A program made the translations under genes and the position numbers. From Symbiodinium microadriaticum (taxonomy: Eukaryota > Sar > Dinophyceae > Suessiales > Symbiodiniaceae): a DNA stretch of 64,000 nt. Location: assembly GCA_001939145.1 (NCBI GenBank), contig LSRX01000082.1, positions 932,433-996,432 on the forward strand, read 5' to 3'. Shown piece by piece: positions 1-19,899 of this stretch (its first letter is position 1; every line of letters starts with the position of its first letter). The notes under the pieces are model-generated. The model had not been told where the DNA came from, did no database searches, and saw only the letters and a list, made by a program, of their open reading frames with translations.

Positions 1-900
1 CTATTGGATTATAAGCACATCGCCACCTGCATCCACTACTAGTGTATCTACCTCACCTTTGTTACACCAACTTAGCTGCTAGATGCGAATGTGTTTGAGA
101 TTTTGTTGGTAATGTCGCAGTTGTAGCATAGGCAATTCATCCCGTGTTGTCAACCTAGTTATTGGCGTCTGTGTCATCTTAATTAGAAAGAGTTGATATT
201 ACCCGTGTTGTAGCTAACCGTTAGGGAATGTAGGAGTTGGAACAAGGAAATGCTGCACGGTCAATTCAGCTCTTAGCGTCTATTTCTGTGGTAGTGTAAT
301 CAACAATTCAGTTTGTGTCTGTATTATTGAACGTTTGTATTACCAGCATCTATGTTAGTCTTCGTGTTCGCTTTACCATCAACAACAGCAATAGCATTAT
401 CTACTTCTGGCTTATTGCAGAAATTGGTATTTGAGTGGCTTGCTGCTTGAAAGCGCAAGATGTTCATTCATGTCAGGTTATTACCAAGTTTTGTCCTGTG
501 GCCTCTGCTATAGCTGGTGCTTGTGAGTCGTAGAGCTGCACTTCTGTCCTTCCTCCACCAGCACCTACAATAATATTGGATATTTCAGTGTCTACAATGA
601 CAAACTATTAGTTGCATCTAAATCGAGGTCGCTGTCTCATTAACAACGGAAGTTAGTATTCAATGTTACGGTCACCTGTTCATGTAAGACACTAGATAAC
701 CATGTTATTCATGCTTCAAGTAAAACTAATCATGGACTTACACGCGTTTCAAACGCTTTCTCAGGCTCTGACATTAACATCACATAAGCACAGCTTCGTG
801 TTTGTTCTCCTGTTGACTTTTGGCTTCTGTTTTTTCTATCTTGCGTTGTTGTTAAGCAGTAATCTGGAAGAGTAAAGCACACTGACACAGGTTCCCACAG
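1..900. other. non-coding, AT-rich, no gene seen
   Basis: This stretch is AT-rich and has stops in every frame. I see no conserved protein segment, RNA gene or repeat unit. It leads into the simple-repeat block that follows. Confidence 0.5.
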
Positions 901-919
901 CGTCCTCCTCCCGAGAAGG

Positions 920-1118
920 GGACAGTAATAGTGATAGTAATAATAGCAATAGTACTCGGAATAGTAATACTAATAGCAATAGTAATAGTAATAATAGTAG
1001 TAATAGTAATAGTACTAGTACTAGTACTAGTACTAGTACTAGCAATAGCAATAGCAATAGCAATAGCAATCGCAATAGTAATGGTAATAGTAACAGGAAT
1101 AAGGAATAAGGATAGGAA

Positions 1119-1153
<35 letters not shown>

Positions 1154-1200
1154 ATAATAATAATAGTAGTAGCAGTAATAGAAATCATAATACGGCAAGT
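920..1200. repeat. AT-rich triplet/hexanucleotide microsatellite
   Basis: The tract is made of imperfect AATAGT, AGTACT, AGCAAT and TAGTAG units. Reading frames through it give only low-complexity polypeptides (poly-Tyr/Leu on one strand, Ile/Val on the other), so they are not genes. The composition resembles the larger TAG arrays at 48-49 kb. Confidence 0.9.
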
Positions 1201-1349
1201 AGGCTTAACAAATAACTGTCCCAGAAAAAATCAACTTTAACAAAACCAACGCCAAACTTTCGCGAAAGGCACATTTAGCATGCAGTTGTCGTTTTATATA
1301 AATTATGCCACAAGGGGCTTTAGATCAACTGCCATATAGATATATACAT

Positions 1350-1502
1350 GCGAGCGCGTGTGTGTGTGTGTGTGCGTATTTGTGTCTACATACTGAACAT
1401 TTTAGAGAGTGTGTGTGTGTATGTACATACATATATGCGTATGTGTGTATGTATGTATGTATGTATGTATGTATGTATGTACGTATGTACGTATGTACGT
1501 AC

Positions 1503-1533
<31 letters not shown>

Positions 1534-1960
1534 TGTATGTGTATGTATGTAAGCATGCATTCATGTATGCATGAATGCATGTGCGTATATATTTGTGTAT
1601 GTGTGCATGCATGCATGTATGTCAATATGTGAGAGAGAGAGAGTGTCTGTGTGTGTGTGTGTGTCTCTGTGTGTGTGTGTGTCTCTGTGTGTGGGTGTGT
1701 GTGTGTGTGTGGCTTGGAAGCTTTGCTTCTGGTTGGTTTTCGTGTTTCTGTTTTTCTTTGGGGGAGTGTCTCGAGGAACATGCTCATTATTCTGGGTTCA
1801 AGTGTTTCGTTCCATCATCCCCCACAGTGACTTGGAGATCCGACTCTCCCATCCCACGCACTTTCGACTTTCAAGCGCTCTACCCAACGCAAGCTGCAGC
1901 AGCCCCAGCGGTCCCATCAAGACATGCAAGCGCACACACACACACACACACAGAGACAGA
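1350..1960. repeat. mixed microsatellites: (TG)n, (GTAT)n, (CA)n
   Basis: There are GT runs at about 1358-1375 and 1407-1420, a GTAT array at about 1441-1550, GT/CT runs at about 1630-1712, and a CA run near 1932-1952. Open frames across them encode only Cys/Val/Tyr or His/Thr repeats and are dismissed. Confidence 0.92.
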
Positions 1961-2882
1961 CAGACCTGCCCTGCAAAAGGCAGTCGCGTCGATTTTTCAT
2001 TGTTCCCGGACTCTAGTATGTCTCCTGCAGTAGTGCAAACATGCATACACTGACACACTGACATACAACCGCGCGTACGTGCGAATGTATACTCGGATAC
2101 ACCTGCACATACCCGACGACAAAAATGCGGACAAGACGTACACACCCGCACGCACAGACTCTTCAAGACACCCGGACAAGCAGCAGAACACAGACTCCAA
2201 AGTACTCAACCTGATATCCTATTTGGAGACTGTCGACGTTCTTCTATTTTTTCTGAAGCTGCGTTGCTTTCTGTAAAGAAATGACGATAGCCCTGCTTGC
2301 TTTGCCTTTATTGATAAACCTGCTCGTCTCTCACAGAAATATGGTTAATCGCTCACTTCTCGTCGAGGGATAGGGTGACGTCTTATGCTCTTCCGGAACG
2401 ATAAGGAATTCTTGTAATGCCGCTTAACAATGAAGGACCATGCGTGTTGCTGGAGAGAAGGTAATGGAGTTGTCAACAGCAAATGCATGTAGGATATACT
2501 GGAGTTGCCTTGATGATTCCCCAAAGCATAAACACATGTTACAGAAGAACTTCCGCAGGCTGCTGGAGTGTCACACCTCAACGCCAAAGAAGGTTCAAAC
2601 TCCCAAAGACCTAGAATCTCCACTGGAGAGTGGGGGAAGTGCAAAAAAGGGGAAACCACCTCACTCGCTCCTGACAAATGTCCATATTAGTTAGCGTACA
2701 AGACACCAAAGGAGCAGTGGCAGTGACTGCGCGACAAACCATGCAGACCTACCCCGAGTTCGTCGCGACACGTCGCCACACCACACCTTACGTCTGAAGC
2801 CGGTGCACACCGAGAGCAACGCAAGCGGCGCCGAACTACAGAAGCGCAGGCGACGACGGCGATGGGAGCAGTGCAAAAGCGA
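1961..2882. other. non-coding, no gene recognised
   Basis: No conserved coding segment is visible on either strand. Short open frames near 2345-2694 have no recognisable motif and overlap each other on both strands. Confidence 0.4.
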
Positions 2883-3458
2883 TCACGGATCACCACGGTC
2901 ACGCAGCAGAGCAGCAGCAGCAATAGCAGCGCCAGCAGCAGAGGCACCGGCGTGGAAAGAGAGCGCGCGGCGGGCGATGGCGCGGTATTTAGCCCGCACG
3001 ACGAGGACCGCAATTCGTTCCACAAGGTCGTCAAAGACCAAAGCGGTGCAGGAGCCCTCACTAGCAGAGACCGCCTCAGCGACGCCATGGAGTACCGAGG
3101 AACCCTCTGCAGCAATGGTGCCCTGCGCGGTCAAGACGATTGGCCGGAAGCGAATACCAGCGGCATTGCAGCGAGCTGCTGTGTCATGGAGCCGGCAGTT
3201 GTGGTCGCCACAAGCACGACCAGCGGCGGTGCCACAAGATTCGAATGCAGTTTTCCAGTGACTGGGGCCGTGTGCATTGATAACGGCAAAGTCCAAGGCA
3301 ACCCGATGGGAGCTCTGCATGTGAGCACCGTCGGGAGGCGAGCTGGGAGGCAGGGGCGCACAGAAGCACATCCGGCAGCGTGGTGCCCGGACGAGTCCAG
3401 TAAGAGACCGCAGAAGTGGCACATTGCAGAAGCGCGTCCGTTTTCTTCTGAAGGTCAA
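2883..3458 (-). pseudogene. LINE retrotransposon ORF2, C-terminal remnant
   Basis: Read on the minus strand, this is the tail of a non-LTR retrotransposon polyprotein. A cysteine/histidine motif (CHFCGLLLDSSGHHAAGC, about 3424-3371) is followed, after a frame change, by the block RVALDFAVINAHGPSHW. Further on come RCNAAGIRFRPIV and a Glu/Ala-rich helix ending in two arginines. That order (zinc motif, 'DFAV.NA..P.HW', 'C...GI.F.P.V') is the C-terminal arrangement I associate with dinoflagellate LINEs; this is recognition from memory. The reverse transcriptase and endonuclease are not present upstream within several kilobases, so the copy is 5'-truncated, as is usual for LINEs. The frame break between the zinc motif and the tail shows decay. 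It lies just downstream of the IDH gene's last recognised exon. Confidence 0.75.
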
Positions 3459-3949
3459 CAGGGTTTCTTACTGAAGGGTAATATTCGTGGAACCCCGTTA
3501 CTTCGGCTGTTGTACGCCAAAAAGCATGTGTGGTCAATGCTTCTTTTTGCAAAACATGTCCGAAAGGTTCCTGGTTGAAAAACTAACAGCTCTTCTGTTT
3601 ATGATTTTAAGATGTAAAGAGCTCGCACATGGTGCACTATGATCAAACGTATTGACGTATAACGGAGGTCTCGTACTTTCTGAAGTAGAAACAACAATGC
3701 TCTCGTATTTCCCACGAGGACATAGGCAGGGCCTACCTTAAACGAAATTGGAAGGAAGGGAGCTTTGTTTGTTGGCTGTTTACTGGAGGTATTGTTTTGT
3801 TTCTTTTTCCGTGTGGAGAAAACAGCATAACCATCGATGTTTTCCAGACTCTACAACCTCAAGTCCGCACCTGCAGACGCAAAGGCGTGGATCCTGGGAG
3901 GGGGAAGGGGGGTCAGTGTTTGAATATAAACAAGAATATGTCTGGCTTC
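3459..3949. other. gap between LINE remnant and IDH exons
   Basis: No recognisable exon is visible. The C-terminal exons of the isocitrate dehydrogenase gene would be expected about here on the minus strand, but I could not find their conserved block. Confidence 0.4.
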
Positions 3950-11983
<8,034 letters not shown>

Positions 11984-14539
11984 GCTATCCCAACCTCCCG
12001 GCCACATCACCAGCTCTGACAGTTCTCACAGCACAAAAAACTCAATTTCGCGGCCCAGGCCTTAAAAGTCACGGCAAATGGCACGACCAGGTTCTTGAGA
12101 CAAAACTTCTGCGGAAAGTCAAGTGGGCCGGGACACAAGGCTAACAGCTCAGGGGCTGGTGCACAGATCCAGCTGTGACGTGCTGTCACACCAGCGCCCC
12201 CCACAACGAGAGCAACGATCCCTGGCTTGTCCAGTTTCATGTCGCAGAACCGTCTGAATGACAATCCTGGAAGAGCTTACCCGAAGCCAGTTGCCCTGTT
12301 GCGCCAGTTTTCCGTAAGTTTAGAGCAACCAGCCTCTGGGCAACGAAGGTGAGGGCCTCAACATGCCTGCATTGGTTGTCTCGGTCGCTGTCTTACGAAC
12401 CGCGGAATATTGCAGGATGTGTGCTGAGACACACGAAGAGATCAACGCTTGGTGTCAATACGAAGCATCAGTAACGCATGGCTACAAAGAGTCACCTACT
12501 GCATGTATAACGGTAGAGGAAACAATAAACAGATCTGTGACTACAGATTTTTTGCAGCAAAAGATTGATACAGTACAGTTCTAAGTCAATGAGGATGCAA
12601 CTCATGAGGCCAACCAATGGGCGTCAGAGTATGCAGAGCTGCATTGTCGAGATATCACAGACCTCTGTGTGACCGTCTGGAATCTGGTATTGATGAGTTG
12701 GATTCGGAGTGTCTAGGAATCGAGTCGCTTGTGACCTCACATGGTCGCTCCGCGTAGTCCAATTCATTCCAATGACATCTTGTTGACATCTCTGGCAATG
12801 GTCAGTGTGCAGAACAAGACCTTGTGAATAGCACGTATCGCATCGTGGGGTCTTGTCTACTGAATTCCAGGAAGGCAGATGTTGTGCTTACTGAATCTCC
12901 TGCAGAGAACCTGATCTTGGGAATAGGCTGCAACAGTGGTCAGTCTCGTGTTCAGGTGGGGCAATTGCCATTACTTGTGGGTTTCCTCGGTTGTTGGCAA
13001 TCTTAACATTGCTTGATTTGTGATGCACATGTTTACTGGTGACTCGGTGTCGGCAATACGGACACTAGGACCTATAAGCTTATGACGACCTGCCTGAACT
13101 TAAGTTCGGCAGTTCCTCATGTCTACATGCTGATATTATGTGCCTGTTGAAATGGTGCGTAAAGAAGGGAAACATCTAGAGAAATGTGTTTGTGTTTATG
13201 ATGTTTAGGAAGTTTACCTCAGCAAGGAACGTTGAACAAATCTGAAAGTTGTGCAGGGAATTCGCGCCTGTCGGCGATGAGGAGGGCCGCGAAAGGCTCA
13301 AAGGCCATCGCCTCGTTGGCTTGTCTTTCTTCAACTCCGAGCCTCTTTCACGACAGCATAAGCGCCTCTAAGAAGGCCGTTGAATGTAGTCATTTTCCTA
13401 GAGTCCCCATCCTTCTGTTTTGACGGACCAAGGCCGAAAGCGCAAAAGCGACCCTTGAGCTTCCCTTCGAACCAGCATCACCCGATACCACAGTGCACCT
13501 CCCCAACGTCCATGTCTTGAGAAAGACATCTTCTGTAACTACGGTAACTGAAATCGGACCTGGACCAGCTCCGACGCACTCGCCAGTGATCGCACCGGCG
13601 CGGTGGTCATGCGCTGGCAGGCTTCGGCGCTTGGAGTTTCAGGCTGCTGTCATGCTGTGGCAGGTTTACGAAGGCTTCGGGCTTGGAGCAAATGCTTGCT
13701 GGCGGAATGTCCGGGCCATTCTTGGAGGCTGGCGTCTGGCTTGTCTATCATCCCTTTAGCATTACGCATATTACGCAGGTCTGTGAAGAAAACCACCTGA
13801 AGAGGGGCCACCAACTTATCGGACAACCTCGAATCGGACACTGACAGCCCTGGAAAGATCCCTGCCATGGTGCTGCCCAGTCTTCCTGTTTGACATGTCC
13901 CGTGCTGCCCTGACCTTGGCATATCTGAGGAAGCCTTCTTCTGTCCGCTGGCCCCTTGCGACGGTGCTTGGATCGTTGAAGGGGTTGCATCAAACCAATC
14001 GCAAGCTCCGCCTGGCCTTAACCCTCCCAAGCATAGCGGCAAGCACAAGCATCTCGAATCTCCCCGAAAACAGACGCAGAGAACAAATCGTTGCTCTCGT
14101 CAGTTCCTCAATCTTCGATTTTCTCTACTCCACTGCATGACAGTCTCCCATAATGTTTTCAAGAGCTGCTCGTGGGGGATGATCAGATGAAGTTGGATGA
14201 AAACCACCAACCATGCAACTCACAACGGTTGCCAGCATAGCTTCATTCTCACTGGCAAGTGCATCAGGCTCTCCCACGCGAGGCCTGAAGTTCTGTGGGG
14301 CCCGGTCAGCCTTGCAAGGATCCACGAAACTCAAACTCTGCCTTATCGGTCTCAGCCTACACTGGTCACTAGACTAGAACAGCCTGAATCGAAGAACTTG
14401 AAAGTCACTGCCCCATCTACTACCCTGGCGCTTGGACCTGAAGCTCATGACAGACGGCTCCGAGTCGCAAGCCTGAACTGGGGGCTTAATCTACACAACC
14501 ACTGTGCATGTCGAATCCAACGAGCCCAAGAACCACTTG
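11984..14539. other. no gene recognised
   Basis: This is the upstream side of the IDH gene. A minus-strand open segment at about 13,650-14,048 shows protein-like composition (for example KLVAPLQVVFFTDLRNMRNA), but I do not recognise a family. The rest has no supported feature. Confidence 0.4.
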
Positions 14540-14905
14540 CAGCTTCCTTTTGATATGCGGCAGTGACGACACGGCGACACCGGTATGCTGGCAGGAGCTG
14601 GCCATCCGTCAGGTGTTCCTCGTCATCGAACACCGAGACGAATAGATCTGCGTACCATCTGCTCCTAGTGGTGCTCCAGGAAAAAATGCATTTTGGTGTC
14701 AGGTTCCAGTCCCAGTCATCAGGTCAAAGAACAGCTCTTCGTCAACGAGGGATCGCAGACCTCCTGCCTGCTCCTTCAAGAGCTGCAGGAACCTGCTAAA
14801 ATCCAATGCAGCCACCATGATTGCTTTGTTTGGCGAAGACGGCTGAGGCCCCAGTCACTCTTAGAGGCGTCGTTGTGGAGTAGATCATCGACGTCTCTAG
14901 CTCCC
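14540..14905 (-). pseudogene. degraded partial copy of the adjacent FkbM-like methyltransferase exon
   Basis: Minus-strand blocks here repeat parts of the neighbouring methyltransferase exon. The nucleotide stretch encoding 'AALDFS.FLQLLK' (~14,815-14,780), then a block matching 'SLVDEELFF', and finally FDDEEHLTDGQLLPA (~14,633-14,590) parallel AALDFSKFLQLLK, SLIDKQLFC and FDDEEHLMDGQPLP of the intact copy, in the same order. The region that would hold the conserved KLDIEGGEFE motif has been deleted and the frame is broken, so no methyltransferase can be made. It lies about 0.6 kb downstream in the same orientation, which points to local tandem duplication followed by decay. Confidence 0.75.
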
Positions 14906-15229
14906 ACAACGCCATGCGCGGGCCTGCGATCCACGACTGCCAAAACTGCGCGGACGGGGCAAGATTCCTGGCATCAGTCAGTCTTGGTCGTCAGAAGCGC
15001 TTCCGGGAACAACACTCCAAGTCTGGACCCTCAGCCCTGAATCCGGAATCTCAGCGCGGATGTAAAGCCAAATCCGGGACCATTGAGCTTGGGTCGCCAG
15101 CAGCACTTTGCTAAACTTGGGCAGTACGCGGACAATGGAAGTGCCAAAGTCATGCGACGCGCAGACTTCAGTCACGTGGGCAGAGGCTGGCCATCCATCA
15201 GGTGCTCCTCGTCGTCGAACAGCCAGACG

Positions 15230-16190
15230 GTAGGTGGCCTTCCGTGGCAAGCTCTTCCCCTCATCACCTCGTTATAGATCTGCCTGTACCAAATGTTTCT
15301 GCTGGTGCCCAGGGAGGTGTTCAGTCCAGAATCGAGATGCCATTCCAGGGTGATCAAATCAACGATGTTTTTACAAAAGAGCTGCTTGTCAATGAGGGAG
15401 CGTAGAAGCTCAAACTCGCCTCCTTCAATATCCAGCTTCATCAATCGCTTCCCTGGTGGAGCATGGTCCTTCAAAAGCTGCAAGAACTTGCTAAAATCCA
15501 ATGCTGCCACTGTGACTGTCTTGTTGCCGGGTTTTCTGTAGTCTGAGTAGCGATAAAGGCTAAAACCCCAGTCACTGTCGGAGCCCTCATTATTGTTGAA
15601 AAAGATCAACTGGCCAGGGTCACTGCCACTGACAGCCACGTTGAATAGCCTCACTCGCCAGCCTTGAGCCGAGTAAGACAGTTCAATTTCGCGAAGACGA
15701 TCCCTCCACCTGTCCAGTGACTAGTTCATCCGGACAGGCATGCATGACTCTTGCTAGCAGAGCTACAAGCCGCGGATTATGTGCCAAAGGCTACGGCAAC
15801 TAAGATGAAATGGCCGTGATCGGGGTGGAAAACCGGTACCCTGATCTGAATCACCTGCCTCGGATTTGCTTCAAAGGCGAAGGCACAGATTCCTGTGTGG
15901 CGCGACGGTTTTGAGCGATACGCAGCTCTGCCAAAGAATTCATTGAAGACTCTGAGGTACTTCGCTCCCTTGTACTTCAGAGGCTCGAAAAGCTTCCGGA
16001 CATGGGTCGCCCGATTTGCGCCCAAGTCCAAGAAAATCTTCGTGCAGTTGAAGAAATCCTCCGGACCGATACCTCCAAGTGGTGAGTCCACATGCAAATG
16101 CCGCTCGCGTTGGCTGGCCGGAGAGTCCGGACTGGGCCTTCCCAAAGCGAGAAGGGAAAGAGCCAAGCTCGCTGCAAGAAGCTTCGACAT
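15230..16190 (-). CDS. FkbM-like SAM-dependent methyltransferase with signal peptide
   Basis: This is a two- or three-exon minus-strand gene. The first exon (16,190 to about 15,835) starts MSKLLAASLALSLLALG, a hydrophobic signal peptide or anchor. It then has a nucleotide-binding-type motif IFLDLGANRATHVRKLF and CAFAFEANPRQ, consistent with the S-adenosylmethionine site of FkbM-family enzymes. The second exon (about 15,710-15,230) begins RLREIELSYSAQGWRVRLF, continues with FNNNEGSDSDWGFS and the family signature MKLDIEGGEFELLRSL, then DLITLEWH, and ends in an Asp/Glu-rich tail (WLFDDEEHLMDGQPLP). FkbM enzymes methylate small molecules or glycans; the substrate here cannot be told. The signal peptide suggests entry to the secretory pathway. 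A broken partial copy lies downstream. Confidence 0.82.
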
Positions 16191-16274
16191 TCAGCAGAGG
16201 CAGTCGCCGGGCAGCTTCCGTTGCACAGCAGAGTCACGCAACATATCTGTGGAAATGACAGCCTAGAGGGAGGG

Positions 16275-19200
16275 CACACAATGGGTCTATCTGACTAACG
16301 ATCTGTGCAAGGAAGTCTTCGTGGTTCTGCCCTGGATGCCCTAGATCAGAAGCAAGTAGCTGCTAGCCAGAGGTGATGAAGGACAAGTGTGCGCAGGGAC
16401 CGTCAAGTGCTGGTGCTTTGCTTTTCCCATCTTGAAGCGCTTGGCTTGGCCAGGAGTAGATCCTCGACTCAGACACCACGGTCATCGCTTTGAGTCGAGA
16501 TCAGAAAGGATGGGGAGCTAGAGCTGCGCTGCGACCGACATTCGAAATTACCGTCACCGGAGGCTCTTCAAGATTGGCCTTTCTGATCCCGAGCTGGCCA
16601 TGGAGGGAGCACAGCAACAAACCATAATCTCTCCAGGCTTGGCATGTGCCCTCTGCAATCGAGTTGAAAGAGCTTGTGAAGTGCAAGCATTGCTGTACAG
16701 CTTCCTCTCGAAACCTGCACCTTCTTACCCTCACCACAGGATGACCTGAAAGAGGACACCCCTTCAGTACTGCCCCTATTCCTCGGGCACAAACATTCCA
16801 TCGTCAGAGTACGGCCAGCCATCATCTCGGATCTCGGCGGCACGTCTTCGGGCCTGCGAGTGTGGTCTGCGCTCAGTGTGCTTCAGGCTTCTTCCAGTAC
16901 TGCAGCTGCTAGAAGCAATTCTAAGACTTACTAAGACCTCCGACTATTTGGACTGAAGGGTTTCCGTAGACAGCACAAATCCTCTGCAGGATCTCGAAGT
17001 CCGATCACGTCGTCCATGCCATGCAACCTCTTCCTGAGCAGTGAGAAGAAGGCTGCTTCGATTGTCTGGCCTAGAGAACATGAGAGTCCCAGTGGCTCCA
17101 TGTAGTCCGGAGTCTCGCGCTGCAAGGCTCGGTAGCGCTCCACATTGGCCTCTGCACTTTCTGCGCTCTTTAATGGTCTCAATGTGCCGCAGAGTCTTCG
17201 GTGTTAAGTTGGATTCGTTGAAGCGAGGTCCAGGACATATCGGATTCGCACTGATCCCGGCAAGTTTCCCGGACTCTGCATCAGCTACCAATACCAAACG
17301 CACGACCCTACGTCGCTGCTTGGGATGCACTCGGCCTTGCCATCCGGTGTCGACTCGTCGCTCCAGCTGCACTCCTGCGGGGCCCTTCATACAGGGGCTT
17401 GCCGCGCGTGCAAGATCTTACCTGCCCGATTTCCACTCACACTGAGTGCAAACCCCTCGACTCCAGGCGTGCGAAGGCGGGAGCACTGCGCTCATAGATC
17501 CGCACGAAGTGGCCAATGAAGCGAGTGTAGAAGTTCCTCGCTGGAAATCGTACACAGTGGCTTCAATCGACGCACAGATCTCGAATCACTTCGCGTCCTC
17601 TGAAAATGATGTGCCGAGACTCTCAAACTCGACTTGTAGCTTGGTCCTCTCGCCGCCCGACGGCCCGAATAAACCAACCTGCGCTTTCATGAATTCTTTG
17701 GGGCAGAACGAGCGATTTTGGGGGCCCTCGGCCTCACGACAGGCCCAGAAGTGGAGCCGCATCCATACCCGGCTGTCGTCGAGCTTGAAGTGGTCGCCGA
17801 CCTGGCAACTTCCCGCACTTGCGGAGCCCAGGCCCAAGTGCTTCCACGGAGGGAAAGTTGCAACGGGTGAAATGGATCTCTCCGCCGGAGGCCAGGCGCG
17901 GCCTGGTGCATGGGGCAGCCTGCTCGCTTGGGGCAGTGCCACCCCGCAAAGTGTGCAGAGGAGCGGTCGTGGACCAAGAAGTCCTCGCTGACAGGGGGAC
18001 CCTTTTTCATACTTCAGCTTTTTATTAAAAACTCTTAATAAAAAAACTGCACTGTCGCCCTCCTCCAGCTCCAGAGCACCCTTGTGGTTCGGATACATGA
18101 TCTGCTGCTTCAGAGTTGCCTTGCCCCGGGAGCACACAGCAGTCAGTCAGGAGCCAACGTGCTTCAGCAAATTTCGCCACCTCCTCAACTCAGGCCCTTC
18201 ATTGACTGCGTCGGCTGGGCTTCACGGACGGAGGAGTTTTCATGTGAATGTCAACTAAGAGGACCGGAAGTCTGCGCGCCTCTTTCTGCTTGCGGCTACC
18301 TCGCTCCCTTGTCCATGGCTGCTCCGGGGCACCCATCTTCTCGGCTACCTAGTTCTCCGAACAGAGAGTCACATCGCAACCATCTGGCAAGTTCGCCACG
18401 GACGGTCTAAAATGCCAATCCAGGGACCCAGTTCGCCAGCCGTGGTGCATGATGGCTCACCTCCGCTGACATGCCACATCCCCCACTTTCCCATCACGTC
18501 GCGCAGCGCCTCTGTCGAGGCGAAGAAGGGCTCCAAGTGCGGATTCGCGAAGACCTTCCAGGACTGCACAGGCTCAACCGCTCCGCATCGCCCCGCGCAA
18601 AACAGGTGGACTTGGACGTTCTTTGCGCGACGATCCAGGGCCTTGGTGTAGAAGCAAGTCGTCATCTCCAGTAGTCGCGACACGCCTCCCCGATAAAACA
18701 ACAGTCGCTTTTTGGACCGCACGAACGGGGACGAGCCTCCGATTTCCTTCAGCAGCTTCCTTGAGAAATCGTTGGGCTTGTGGCTGTTCTCCTCGACAGC
18801 GGGCTAGCCTGTTACTTCGTTGGAATTGTTTTGCCTATCCTGACGTTAACTCTGCTTCTCCTCTTTTTCCCCCTTCAAAGACGGCCAGGAGCGCCCCACT
18901 CCGAGCTTTGCTCTTGAAGCAGTCCTCGATCTTCATCACCGGGTACTGTTTGCCTTTGCTTGCGGCTGCTCCAGCTGTTCCTGGACTCTTCAGGTGGGCA
19001 CCTGTGCTGAAAGCTCTCCAGGCTGGGCCCTGCCTCGCCCTGTGCCGGGGCCTGGGCTGCTCGCCCCATCCTCCTGCCCCGCAAAGGCGCACATCCCCAT
19101 GGCCGCACGATGGATCTGTTGGAACCCAATGGCTGCGACCGGGATGGGGACTGGAGTTGCAAACATGACTCCGGGCTCCATGCTTCTAGCTTTACGGCCC
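16275..19200 (-). other. unassigned exon-like segments on the minus strand
   Basis: Several minus-strand segments have protein-like composition, but I cannot assign them. One is at about 17,180-16,970 (ERYRALQRETPDYMEPLG). Another at 18,137-18,030 contains GALELEEGDSAVFLLRVF. One at 17,720-17,590 contains NRSFCPKEFMKAQVGLFG. One at about 18,660-18,400 contains VQSWKVFANPHLEPFFAS. They are probably exons of one or two minus-strand genes, given that every recognised gene nearby runs that way. Start, stop and splice sites were not resolved. Confidence 0.35.
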
Positions 19201-19209
19201 AAGGTCCCT

Positions 19210-19330
19210 TGCAGACAGCCGGCCTCCGGGAAGAAGAGCTTGATCGTCGGATAACCCTGAACCTCGAACTTCTGGCAGAGGGTCTGGCATGCAGGGATAC
19301 GAAGGATTAAGCTCCTGGTTGGAGCCTGCC
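19210..19330 (-). CDS. thioredoxin-fold exon (partial gene)
   Basis: The minus-strand segment ACQTLCQKFEVQGYPTIKLF is the characteristic stretch after the active site in thioredoxin and protein-disulfide-isomerase domains (pattern C..F.V.GYPT...F). The active-site CxxC exon was not found. Another minus-strand segment at about 18,950-18,890 (YPVMKIEDCFKSKA) may belong to the same gene. A segment at about 19,560-19,480 rich in Ala/Glu (EEARRKAALAAAAAEAAKYL) would be upstream in the same direction. Only the domain assignment is supported; the gene's extent is not. Confidence 0.55.
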
Positions 19331-19899
19331 TGGTTCCTGCTTCGGGGTTCAACCCAGTAGCACACTCGGGCTTTTCCTTTGCACACGCAGGCTTGGCTAG
19401 CCTTGGGCCTCTTTGGGCCCAAGCAGCGAAAGCTGCCGGGCAGAGCTTGGTCCAAAGCCCCAGCCTCGCAGCCTCAGTCCTCCAGGTATTTGGCTGCCTC
19501 GGCTGCGGCAGCCGCCAGAGCCGCCTTGCGCCGCGCCTCTTCCCCGAGAAATTTGCCGGAAACCGCCCAAGAAAAGAGAGCACAGAGGGCCTCCTCACGG
19601 ATGCGAGAAATCATGACGATGGTGTTCTTCCTTCCACTCGAAGAAAGAATCAAGAGCATGCATAATAGAATGTCATTGCTGTACTACAGGTCACATTTGA
19701 ATCCAGGATTCTAGGTGCGACCCATGTTGAAACTCGCACGTTAGCAATGTGCATAAGGCACCGTGAAGAGCTACAACGAACATCATGCGGAATCATGCGA
19801 AGTCTTCTTGACTGCAAGCCAAGAAACAACGAATTGAAACCTTGCTCCGCAGCGATGTCATACGCGCTCTCTTCCAGGTCGTTGCTGGCACCAGACAGG

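Noticed and set aside
1305..1787. Several open frames rich in Tyr/Val/Cys or His/Thr
   Set aside because: They follow the GTAT and GT microsatellites exactly and vanish with them.
2862..3578. A 238-residue plus-strand open frame
   Set aside because: It lies antisense to the LINE tail, whose motifs are specific. The plus-strand frame is low-complexity (Ser/Arg/Ala) and has no recognisable domain.
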